This document shows, in pieces, positions 32,001 through 38,803 of a stretch of 64,000 bases of DNA. Both the position numbers and the translations under genes were made by a program. The notes beneath the pieces were generated by a model. The model worked only from the letters and a program-made list of their open reading frames with translations. It made no database searches and was not told where the DNA came from. How positions within the stretch are numbered: the first letter of the stretch is position 1; every line of letters starts with the position of its first letter. This stretch comes from Archangium sp. GTDB lineage: Bacteria > Myxococcota > Myxococcia > Myxococcales > Myxococcaceae. The stretch covers positions 248,001-312,000 of the forward strand of contig JALHMW010000001.1 of NCBI GenBank assembly GCA_022843845.1, written 5' to 3'.

Positions 32001-33322
32001 TCGAGCGCGATCGCCTGGTTGGTGCTGATGGGCGCTGCCTTCACGAACGAGTTGCACGACGGCCCGAGGACTTCACAGTCGACCAGCGGCGCTGCGCTGC
32101 GCACGAGAGCCCAGACCTGACTGCCGACCAGTCGTTTCCCTCCGACGCCCTTCACGCCCGAGTCGCCACCGAGCACGACGACGCCGATCGTCCTCGCGCC
32201 GCCCCACGAGCCGCCAGCGGGCGTCAGCACCAGGCGCTCGAGCTGCGAGCTCCACGTGACCGTCGGTGGCGCGGCCAGCGGAGCCCCCGCCAGCGAGATC
32301 ACACGAACGGTCCGCTCGGTGATCGTCGAGGGATCGATGGGCTGCTGCGCGATGTCCACTCCTGCGCTGGTGGTCGCAGGAAACCCGTTGAGGGTGTTGA
32401 GCCAGGTGCGCGTCCACTCCTGCGCTGCTGGTGACGACGTTGGGTCGATCGACGACGCGACCAGCCCCTGCCTGATGGCGAGGTTGTTCGGCGAGGGCAC
32501 GCGCGGCGGAGACGCCGACGGATCGAAGACGAACGACGCCGAGTCGTCGATGCGGAAGGTCCACAGCAGCGCGAGGTCGGCGCGCCGAACGCCGCTGGTG
32601 ACGAGGAAGTCGATCGCCGGCTTGTACTTGCGGCGCAGCGTCTCGAGGCGCCTGGCGGTCGCGACCTGATCGGCCACGCGGCGCGCGGGATCCTCCGTGA
32701 TCGACGAAGGGACGATCTCGGTCGTGAGCCGGCACGCGCTCGAGGCGAGATCGTCGTTGGGGCAGTCGATCAGCTCCCCTTCGTTGCGAATGAACGACCA
32801 CGTCGCGCTGCCGACACACGCGAGGCCCGACTTCGCGCGCACGCCGTTGACGCCTCCGATGATCGCGACCGCGTAGCGATGGCCCGGAGTCCACCCGCCC
32901 ACCGGCGGAGCGATGGCCACCTGCCCCGGCGCCGCCACGTTCGTCGAGTCCGAGGTCACGCGGGTCACCTCGACGGTGGCGTTGTTCGCGCTGAGATCGA
33001 TGACGCGCACGGTGGCAGGCGTCACCGTCGCCGGGTCGAGCGGGTGCGTGAAGGTGACCGACGCTCCGGCCGCAGCGGGGAAGCCGTTGAGCGTATTGAG
33101 CCACCCGTAGAACCACGTGTCGGCGGCGCTCGCGTCGAGGGGGACTGGAACGCTCAACAAACCGGTCGTCGGGTTCGTCGCGAGATCGTTCGGCGAGGGC
33201 ACGACGGGAATCGCCGCCGAAGGGTCGAACCGCGCGACGACGAACTCCCCTGGAGGCGTGTTGGGAATCTCGGGCGCGCAGGCGACCGAGACCACCACGA
33301 GTGCAGCGAGCAGACGCTTCAC
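29042..33322 (-). CDS. VolA-like surface lipase lipoprotein with four tandem N-terminal modules
   Basis: This 1426-residue protein starts at GTG (GGGGGT upstream) with lipobox SVAC, Cys at residue 15. Residues 32-265, 266-479, 480-693 and 694-943 are four related modules. Each opens with FDP or FDL plus a P-[ST/F]-PN/D-N motif (PSPNDLA, PSPNNLA, PTPSDLA, PFPNNQL) and carries LNTLNGF or LNTLDGF. They resemble the Lipase_bact_N domain of VolA/Pla-1/cef lipases, which normally have one copy. The C-terminal alpha/beta-hydrolase has FNHGLGRSRAD, nucleophile Ser at about 1219 in VVGQSVGSF, a candidate acid in VEGDTSW and a His in FASHTG. A Cys-rich insertion (SVNQECSATTGRC) lies in the hydrolase. 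It probably cleaves lysophospholipids or lipids at the cell surface to feed FadL. Confidence 0.87.
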   Translation of the reverse strand: MKRLLAALVVVSVACAPEIPNTPPGEFVVARFDPSAAIPVVPSPNDLATNPTTGLLSVPVPLDASAADTWFYGWLNTLNGFPAAAGASVTFTHPLDPATVTPATVRVIDLSANNATVEVTRVTSDSTNVAAPGQVAIAPPVGGWTPGHRYAVAIIGGVNGVRAKSGLACVGSATWSFIRNEGELIDCPNDDLASSACRLTTEIVPSSITEDPARRVADQVATARRLETLRRKYKPAIDFLVTSGVRRADLALLWTFRIDDSASFVFDPSASPPRVPSPNNLAIRQGLVASSIDPTSSPAAQEWTRTWLNTLNGFPATTSAGVDIAQQPIDPSTITERTVRVISLAGAPLAAPPTVTWSSQLERLVLTPAGGSWGGARTIGVVVLGGDSGVKGVGGKRLVGSQVWALVRSAAPLVDCEVLGPSCNSFVKAAPISTNQAIALESLRRTYKPLLDRLEGEGVRRHDVAGAWVFSTVDQPELVFDPSATPPRVPTPSDLAINPATGRVSAPVPPGASPAYAEFITDYLNTLNGFPVASIATGEVVGAVDPASVNTNTVRVQVLSGPALVGAPVISFDAATSRFSVAPPNGSWGKGRSIAVVVLGGPAGIRSLTGKPLVASQAFSFARLSNSLVDAQCGAVGPSCRSVTLLSDAQAISLEPVRRSLKPVFDSLESTGILREDIAGLWVFRTVDQPELTFDLAQGVMPFPNNQLLRGNTVVDGGTQLALLPDGGAPGDDAVPGVRLSLPIPGGASVAQAQLLGGLNTLDGFSTTAPMVSENSTLLGALDVGAIDAGSLATGAGLIRLDGPPATLADGGARLPSVRVCLNCASSMNDAGVIDQPEQLQWVPQLPLDEASRYGAFVTTETRDVRNRAVMASPTFALVRSRNPLVDATGASTIPLVSNTQAAQLEFVRRRFRGCLDRLEAAGRPRSSMALGFCFTTQSVTAPLRAITAGVNASTLPTTVEWLVDTSAVTRPALIAAGVKNSAIGSLLEGELTLPHVLTGPGGTFNADPSQWQTRAALFTVTLPTGPVPPAGFPVAIFNHGLGRSRADVLFVADAFAVEGVATIAIDAPFHGDRSDCRGVASPDAACADSVNQECSATTGRCVARVPANASQCAAAPADCFTLGQGRCLTATGRCEGGSFVRSAPTFVLYGTPAISGNRFVDASNLFATRDNLRHAGAADLAQVLRVLAATGPRSLNASLTSAMRGTLDATQVHVVGQSVGSFTGAVFAAANPIPSRVALNVPGVDPLEAVLTSPAFTAQRTVLLAGVGSSPGTASFDAFLVLAKTILDPADPQNLIRAALESSNANRRVFVSSVEGDTSWPNAGTTKLLRAGLRSSNASRLSWFQFASHTGTATAGRFPTTWPAAARHGFLLNPGGPPGTPDINPECDATTMSFNASTCATFVAQSQLAQFLSTGMTPANAPVTP

Positions 33323-33410
33323 GAAGACCCCCAGAGATCGGGTGATGAGCCGTTGGCTTGTAGGCCCGTCACCATTGGCGAGCCGACGAAAAGTGACTAC
33401 GTGACGCGTC

Positions 33411-34127
33411 ATGAAGGTCATCGCCGTCTACGCAGGCATGTACGGGAAGGCGTTCACCAACGCGCTGGCGGCCATCGCGAAGAACCCGTGGACGTTGCTG
33501 TTGCCGATGGGCCTGGCGGTCACGTGGACCGTGCTGCGCATGATCCTCGGCTCGGTGCTCGACCCGTTCACGGGCGGCATGCTCATCAGCCTCGCGTACA
33601 GCGCCGCGCTCAGCATCTATTGCTTCTTCCTCGGCGGGCTCGTCGCGAACCAGAAGGTCGGGCTCGACCAGCTCCGCACCAGCATCGGCGCGTACTTCTG
33701 GTCGTGGATCAGCATCTTCTTCGTGCTCTGGGTGGTCGGGCTCGTGCTGGGGCCAGTGTTCAAGGCGAACCCTGATCTCGTGCTGCCCTACACCCTCGTG
33801 CAGGCGATCGCGCTGAACACCGTGCCCGAGACGATCTACCAGAAGGGCACGCGCGGCGGCATCGAGACGATCCAGCGCAGCTTCGGCTTCCTGCAGGAGA
33901 ACTGGATCGAGTGGTTCGTTCCCAACGGCCTGGTGCTCGGTGGTGTCTTCGCTGCGTCGGTGTTCGGTGCGGTGCTGATGGTGTTCGGCACGGTCGGCGC
34001 GGTCGTCAGCGGGCTGGTCGTCGGCGTGCTGCTCCACGTCTACGCGGTGTTCCGCGGCTTCCTCTACGAGGCCCTCGACGGCTCGACGCACCGCCAGCGC
34101 ATGTATCGCGCACGCTTCGGTAGCTAG
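33411..34127 (+). CDS. Membrane protein of unknown function
   Basis: The protein has 238 residues and about six hydrophobic segments, such as LLLPMGLAVTWTVLRMILG, SIYCFFLGGLVA and SIFFVLWVVGLVLGPVF. Segment order and the GTVGAVVSGLVVGVLLHVY ending resemble small integral membrane proteins of unknown function, and no catalytic motif stands out. It is divergent from the lipase gene with an 88-base gap. Its stop codon overlaps the stop of the opposite-strand sigma factor within a shared CTAG. Confidence 0.8.
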   Translation: MKVIAVYAGMYGKAFTNALAAIAKNPWTLLLPMGLAVTWTVLRMILGSVLDPFTGGMLISLAYSAALSIYCFFLGGLVANQKVGLDQLRTSIGAYFWSWISIFFVLWVVGLVLGPVFKANPDLVLPYTLVQAIALNTVPETIYQKGTRGGIETIQRSFGFLQENWIEWFVPNGLVLGGVFAASVFGAVLMVFGTVGAVVSGLVVGVLLHVYAVFRGFLYEALDGSTHRQRMYRARFGS

Positions 34128-35272
34128 TCTTCGCTCTCGAGCAGATTGAAGTCGGGAATGTTCTCTTGCATGTACTTGCGCATGCGGCCGATGAGCGCGG
34201 CCTCGATCTGACGCGCTCGCTCTCGTGACACGCCGTACTGCGTGCCGATGTCCTGCAACGTCATCGGCTCGTCGGCGATGAGGCGCTTCTCGAAGATGAA
34301 GCGCTCCTTCTCGTTCAGGTGCTTCGAGAAGTCGCCGAGCTTCTCCTTGAACATCGCGCGCAGCTCGGCGTTCGCGAGCGTCTCGTCGGCGCCGACCGCG
34401 TTCGCCGAGAGCAGGCGATCGCCGCGCGTCTCACGATCGTCGTCCACGTTCAGCGGAGCGTCGATGCTCACCTCGTCGTTCCCGAGGCGCTGATCCATCT
34501 CGACGACGTCCTGCTCGGTGACGTTGAGGCGCTCGGCGAGGAGCTTGGGCGTGACCTCGACGCCCTGCTTGCTCAGCCGCTCCTGCTCCTGGCGCAACTT
34601 GAAGAAGAGTTTCCGCTGGGCCTCCGTCGTGCCCAGCTTCACCATCTTCCAGTTGTCCATGATGTAGCGAAGGATGTACGCGCGAATCCACCAGGCCGCG
34701 TAGCTGGCGAGCTTCACGCCGCGCTCGGGGTCGAACTTCTTCACCGCCTGCATCAGCCCGATGTTTCCCTCCTGCACGAGGTCGAGCAGCGAGAGCGGGT
34801 TGCGGTGGTACTCGTGCGCGAGCTTCACCACCAGGCGCAGGTTCGAAGCGACCAGGGTGTAGGCCGCGCGAACGTCGCCCGTATCGCGGAACTTCCTCGA
34901 GAGCTCGACCTCCTGCTCCCGCGTCAACAGCGGGTGCTTCGTCACCTCGGCCATGTACGCCGAGAGCGGGTCGCCCTTCGCCAACCGGGTGCGCGCGAAC
35001 TTCGCCGGCACGGCCTCGACGTCGACCTCTTCGGCCACCAGCTCCTTCGCGTCGGGCTCACCGACCTCGGGCTCTGCCGGCTCGGCGGCGGCGTCGGTGT
35101 CTTCCTCGTCGGCCTCTTTCGCTGCGACGGGTTTCGCGTCGACCACCTCAGCGGCGCGGGTGCGCTTGGGGCGCGGCGACGAAGGAGCGTCTTCGACGAT
35201 CTCCGCGTCGACCACCTCGGCGTCTTTCCGCTCCTCGAGCTCGGACTTCTTCTTCCGCGCAGCCATTCCCAT
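34124..35272 (-). CDS. rpoH: RNA polymerase sigma factor of the sigma-32 (RpoH) group with acidic N-terminal extension
   Basis: This 382-residue protein (380 from the second ATG) has about 100 acidic residues preceding the conserved part. Region 1.2 (DPLSAYMAEVTKHPLLTREQE), region 2 (LVASNLRLVVKLAHEY, DLVQEGNIGLMQAVKKFDP, YAAWWIRAYILRYIM), the RpoH-box-like QRKLFFKLR, and region 4 with a helix-turn-helix (TLQDIGTQYGVSRERARQIE) are all present. The RpoH box argues for the sigma-32 group rather than the housekeeping factor. Myxobacteria hold several such paralogues (for example SigB and SigC), so it may be developmental rather than a heat-shock factor. The role of the extension is unknown. Confidence 0.9.
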   Translation of the reverse strand: MGMAARKKKSELEERKDAEVVDAEIVEDAPSSPRPKRTRAAEVVDAKPVAAKEADEEDTDAAAEPAEPEVGEPDAKELVAEEVDVEAVPAKFARTRLAKGDPLSAYMAEVTKHPLLTREQEVELSRKFRDTGDVRAAYTLVASNLRLVVKLAHEYHRNPLSLLDLVQEGNIGLMQAVKKFDPERGVKLASYAAWWIRAYILRYIMDNWKMVKLGTTEAQRKLFFKLRQEQERLSKQGVEVTPKLLAERLNVTEQDVVEMDQRLGNDEVSIDAPLNVDDDRETRGDRLLSANAVGADETLANAELRAMFKEKLGDFSKHLNEKERFIFEKRLIADEPMTLQDIGTQYGVSRERARQIEAALIGRMRKYMQENIPDFNLLESED

Positions 35273-35331
35273 GGATTAGCGCATCGCGCGTCTTTCGCCA
35301 TGGTGACCGACACGCCATGACGTTCGGGGTG

Positions 35332-35360
35332 TTGACGCCTCGAGCCCCGCCCGATGAACT
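35332..35360 (+). promoter_or_regulatory. Possible promoter for a leaderless mRNA
   Basis: TTGACG (5 of 6) and TGAACT (3 of 6) are 17 bases apart. The expected transcription start falls on or next to the ATG at 35368, which has no ribosome-binding site. This combination suggests a leaderless transcript and also supports that ATG as the start of the zinc-ribbon gene. Confidence 0.35.
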
Positions 35361-35367
35361 CGCTGCA

Positions 35368-35946
35368 ATGACGGCTGCTTGCGCGACGCATGATGGAGCC
35401 GATGCCGTCATCATCTGCAAACGCTGCGGCGGCTTCATGTGCGAGGCCTGCACGCGGCACCGCACCGAAGACCGCTGCGTCACCTGCCGGCCCCGGCGCA
35501 CCCGGGAGGAGCGCGACGAGCGGCGACACAACGCGGTCAGACGATCGCCGTGGATGCAGTGCGAAGGCTGCGGCTACGCCGGCCCTCGCTTCGAGCGGGT
35601 TGGCCTGCCCACCGGGGGTGAGTTCATTCCGTTGGCCGTCGTGCTGATCGCCCTGAGCTCCGTCAGCGTCGTGGCCGGAGCCGTGATGGGCGTGGTGGTC
35701 GGGACGACAGCGTTGAAGGGCTCGCGCCGGCTGTCGTGCCCCCGCTGCGGAACCGACGACTCGCTCTGGCCAGCCACCGAACAGGCAGGGCTCCCGGTCG
35801 ACCCGGCCTTCATCGCGGCGACCAGCGCCAACGACGCCGCCCTTCGGGGCCAACGCCGCACCGCTGTGTTCGTGGTTGCGCTCGCGGCCCTGCTCGGCGC
35901 CCTCGTCCTCATCGCGCGCTCGGGCTGGGTCCAGACGGCGGGCTGA
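35368..35946 (+). CDS. Zinc-ribbon/B-box-like membrane protein
   Basis: Taken from MTAACATHDGADAV it has 192 residues; an in-frame ATG 51 bases upstream is an alternative. The N-terminus has CATH...CKRCGGFMCEACTRHRTEDRCVTC in pieces, a Cys/His pattern seen in B-box-type zinc-binding domains at the start of many bacterial membrane proteins. A second Cys pair CEGCGY and a third SCPRCG flank the first hydrophobic segment (FIPLAVVLIALSSVSVVAGAV). The last segment is VFVVALAALLGALVLIA. The role is unknown; the metal sites suggest a structural or redox-sensing membrane protein. Confidence 0.78.
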   Translation: MTAACATHDGADAVIICKRCGGFMCEACTRHRTEDRCVTCRPRRTREERDERRHNAVRRSPWMQCEGCGYAGPRFERVGLPTGGEFIPLAVVLIALSSVSVVAGAVMGVVVGTTALKGSRRLSCPRCGTDDSLWPATEQAGLPVDPAFIAATSANDAALRGQRRTAVFVVALAALLGALVLIARSGWVQTAG

Positions 35947-35968
35947 GCCCATGTCAGTCATTGCTCAA

Positions 35969-35982
35969 CCCCCTCGTGGGGG
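35969..35982 (+). promoter_or_regulatory. Small hairpin in the leader of the RNA helicase gene
   Basis: CCCCC-TCGT-GGGGG can form a 5-base stem with a four-base loop 17 bases before the helicase ATG. No T-run follows. It could affect translation of the helicase or be chance; the evidence is only the dyad. Confidence 0.25.
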
Positions 35983-35999
35983 CTACACGTGCCCGCGAA

Positions 36000-38210
36000 A
36001 TGACCGGAACGTCTTCTGAAGTGATGCCCACAGGCTCATCGGAGCGCCCGCAGGAGTACCTCGCGGACGTCAGCTTCGATGACCTGGGCCTCTCCCCTGA
36101 GCTGCGCCGCGCGATCGCCGATCGCGGCTACACCCACCCCACCCCCGTGCAGGCCAAGGCGTACGCGCCCGCCAGACAGGGCAAGGATCTCATCGTTCGT
36201 TCGAAGACCGGCACGGGCAAGACCGCCGCGTTCGGCCTGCCGCTCATCGATCAGATCCCCATGGGCACCCGCGAAGTGAAGGCGCTCATCATGTGCCCGA
36301 CGCGCGAGCTGGCGATTCAGGTGTCGCAGGAGCTCGCCTCACTCGCGAAGTACCGCGACGTGCAGGTGATGAGCATCTACGGCGGCGCCTCGATGAAGGA
36401 GCAGGAAGACGCCCTGAAAGCGGGCGCGTCGATCGTCGTGGGAACGCCGGGCCGCGTGTTCGATCACATTCGCCGCGGCAACCTGAAGCTCGGCGCCTGC
36501 CAGCACGCGGTGCTCGACGAAGCCGACGAGATGCTGAACCAGGGGTTCTACGAGGAGGTCACCCGCATCCTCGACTGTCTGCCCAAGACGCGGCAGGTGT
36601 TGCTCTTCTCGGCGACGGTGCCCGAAGACATTCAGCGCCTCATCAAGCGCTACACGAAAGACCCTGAGACCCTGTTGCTGTCGGGCGATGTCTTCACGGT
36701 CGATCACATCCAGCACGTTCGGTACGAGCTCAGCGACGCGTACCCGAAGCCGCGCAACCTGCTCTACATGCTGGAGATCGAAGACCCGCAGAACGCGATC
36801 GTCTTCTGCAACACGCGCGACGACACCGAGCTGGTGACCGCGGTGCTCAACCGCAACGGCTTCGACGCCGAGCTGCTCAACGGTGACCTTCCGCAGAAGG
36901 AGCGCGAGCGCGTGATGAACCGCATCAAGCGCGGCGAGGTCGCCTTCATGGTGGCCACCGACATCGCCGCGCGCGGCATCGACATCTCGGACCTCGGGCA
37001 CGTCATCAACTACTCGCTGCCCGAAGACGCCGCCGTCTACCTGCACCGCGTCGGCCGCACGGGCCGCATCGGCAAGAAGGGCGTGGCCCTCAACATCACC
37101 TCAGGTCGCGAGCTCGCGACGCTGACCACGCTCGAGAAGAAATACAACGTCACCTTCGAGAAACGCATGATGCCCACTGCCGAAGTCGCCAACCAGATGT
37201 TCACCGATCGCCACGTCCGAGAGCTCAAAGAGGCCGCGGCCGGCTCGATCTACGACGGCTACCTGCAGCTGGCGACCAGCATCAAGCAGCGCCCCGACGC
37301 CGACGATCTCGTCGCCTACCTGCTGAAGAACTTCTTCGTGCACCGCCGCATGGAGAAGGTGCAGGCCACCGCTGGAGTCGAGGGTGAGACGCCCATCGAG
37401 ACCGCTCCGCCGCCTCCGCCGCGCCGTGAGCGTGAGCGCGAGAGCCGTGGTGGAGAGCGTGGTGGCCGCGGCCGCGACGCGGGACGAGGCGGCCCCCGTG
37501 ACCGTGACGACCGCAAGCGCCCCTTCCGCGACGACAGCGCGACGATTCCGTCTGGCGTGCCTGCGGTCGACGCGGCCGGCGCGACGAGCGCCGACGCTCC
37601 GACCGAGCCCCGCCGTGAGCGCCGCCCGGCGGCCTCGTCTGATCGTGAGATGTTCGAGAAGATGCAGCGCAGCGCCGCCAACGACGCGGCGACGCCCGCT
37701 GGCGGGACTGCGGGCACGGCGCCAGTGCAGGCCGTGCAGCGCCAGGCCCCTGCGCGTCAGAAGCTCTCCGACCGCGAGCTCTTCGAGCGCCTGCAGCGCG
37801 GAGAGCCCCTGCCTCCCATCGACGATCCAACGGGTGGTGGCGGTGACGCCGGCGCAGCGCCCGCGCGTGCAGAGCGCCCCCGCCGTGAACGTGGCGAGCG
37901 CAGTGGCCGGAGCGAAGGCACTCGTGGAGAGCGCCGCCCGCGTGAGCCGCGCGAAGAGACCCCGGTCGAGGCTGGCCACGCCCGCCTCTGGCTCAACCTC
38001 GGCAAGCTCGATGGCGTCGACGAGGGTGGCGTGTCATCGGCCCTCGAGGCCCTGGGCGCTCCGTCGGGCAAGGTGAAGAAGACCGAGCTGCGCGGCAGCT
38101 ACTCGTACATCCACGTGGCCGATGGCGACGTGGGCGCGTTCGAGGCGCTGGTGGGCAAGCTCCACGGTGAGAAGGCCATCAAGGTCGAGCGCGCTCGCGA
38201 GCGCACCTGA
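36000..38210 (+). CDS. DEAD-box ATP-dependent RNA helicase (DeaD/DbpA-type)
   Basis: This 736-residue protein starts MTGTSSEVMPTGSS; another ATG 24 bases later is possible. The helicase core at about 25-390 has the Q motif GYTHPTPVQ, SKTGTGKT, PTRELAIQ, LDEADEML, FSAT and HRVGRTGRIG. A low-complexity stretch rich in Arg, Gly, Glu and Pro at about 465-650 (RERESRGGERGGRGRDAGRG) links to a C-terminal domain from residue 655 (ARLWLNLGKLDG...SYSYIHV) like the RNA-binding domain of DbpA and DeaD. It remodels structured RNA, commonly in ribosome assembly and cold response. The linker is long, like other high-GC DeaD proteins. Confidence 0.95.
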   Translation: MTGTSSEVMPTGSSERPQEYLADVSFDDLGLSPELRRAIADRGYTHPTPVQAKAYAPARQGKDLIVRSKTGTGKTAAFGLPLIDQIPMGTREVKALIMCPTRELAIQVSQELASLAKYRDVQVMSIYGGASMKEQEDALKAGASIVVGTPGRVFDHIRRGNLKLGACQHAVLDEADEMLNQGFYEEVTRILDCLPKTRQVLLFSATVPEDIQRLIKRYTKDPETLLLSGDVFTVDHIQHVRYELSDAYPKPRNLLYMLEIEDPQNAIVFCNTRDDTELVTAVLNRNGFDAELLNGDLPQKERERVMNRIKRGEVAFMVATDIAARGIDISDLGHVINYSLPEDAAVYLHRVGRTGRIGKKGVALNITSGRELATLTTLEKKYNVTFEKRMMPTAEVANQMFTDRHVRELKEAAAGSIYDGYLQLATSIKQRPDADDLVAYLLKNFFVHRRMEKVQATAGVEGETPIETAPPPPPRRERERESRGGERGGRGRDAGRGGPRDRDDRKRPFRDDSATIPSGVPAVDAAGATSADAPTEPRRERRPAASSDREMFEKMQRSAANDAATPAGGTAGTAPVQAVQRQAPARQKLSDRELFERLQRGEPLPPIDDPTGGGGDAGAAPARAERPRRERGERSGRSEGTRGERRPREPREETPVEAGHARLWLNLGKLDGVDEGGVSSALEALGAPSGKVKKTELRGSYSYIHVADGDVGAFEALVGKLHGEKAIKVERARERT

Positions 38211-38243
38211 GCGGTCCGTTTCATCCAGTGACGACTCGGCGGT

Positions 38244-38276
38244 GCTGCAGCGGGGCGCGAGGCCTCCGCTTGCAGC
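38244..38276. terminator. Strong bidirectional hairpin between convergent genes
   Basis: GCTGCAGCGG (38244-38253) pairs with CCGCTTGCAGC (38266-38276) with one bulged T. The 12-base loop can add three more pairs (GGC/GCC). It lies 33 bases after the helicase stop and about 22 bases after the stop of the opposite-strand gene. It lacks a clear T-run, as is common in high-GC genomes. Confidence 0.55.
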
Positions 38277-38298
38277 GTTCCCGACACTCCGACGAGGT

Positions 38299-38769
38299 TC
38301 AGTCGTCGTCGGCCTTCACGTTCAGGCGCTGGAGCTCGTCAGCCCACGCCTCGTTCATGCTCGTGAACGTCACGGTTCCCTTGTTCAGGCTCACGTCGAT
38401 GCGCGCAGGCCACAGGAATTGGCCGACCAACACCACGGGCATGGCGCCGAGGAAGGCGCCGCCGACCCAGAAGAACTCAAAGGCCGGGCTCAGCGCCTCT
38501 GCTGCCGCCGGGAACGTGCGCAGCAGCCAGCCCGGGAGCAGCTCTTGCGCCACGAGCGCTCCCGCCGTGCCGAACGCCACCACGAGCAGCCGCCTCACCA
38601 GAAGCCCGACGAAGACCTTCGTGCGGCACGGCACGCAGACCGGCACGTGGACGTAATCCCACGGCCGGTTCTCGAAGAGCGGCACCTCGCTGGTCGCCCG
38701 TTCACCACACGCCGCGCATGACGTGGGGAACCTGAGCCCTCTGCGAGGAAGCTTCACCTCCACGCTCAT
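38299..38769 (-). CDS. Small membrane protein with CxxC pairs
   Basis: This 156-residue protein starts MSVEVKLPRRGLRF. The N-terminal part has SCAACGE and PVCVPC, two CxxC pairs that could bind zinc. Two hydrophobic segments follow (LLVVAFGTAGALVAQELL and FFWVGGAFLGAMPVVLVGQFL), then a short soluble C-terminal end (INVSLNKG-type strand, WADELQRLNV). I do not recognise the family. It starts 34 bases past the stop of the glycosyltransferase on the same strand, so it may belong to that unit. Confidence 0.75.
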   Translation of the reverse strand: MSVEVKLPRRGLRFPTSCAACGERATSEVPLFENRPWDYVHVPVCVPCRTKVFVGLLVRRLLVVAFGTAGALVAQELLPGWLLRTFPAAAEALSPAFEFFWVGGAFLGAMPVVLVGQFLWPARIDVSLNKGTVTFTSMNEAWADELQRLNVKADDD

Positions 38770-38803
38770 GGCGCCCTGCTCCGCGCTGGAATGACGAGCA
38801 GGC

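Noticed and set aside
38299-38769. Considered as a rubredoxin-like protein because of CxxC pairs
   Set aside because: The two CxxC pairs are 24 residues apart and are followed by membrane segments, which does not match rubredoxin spacing.
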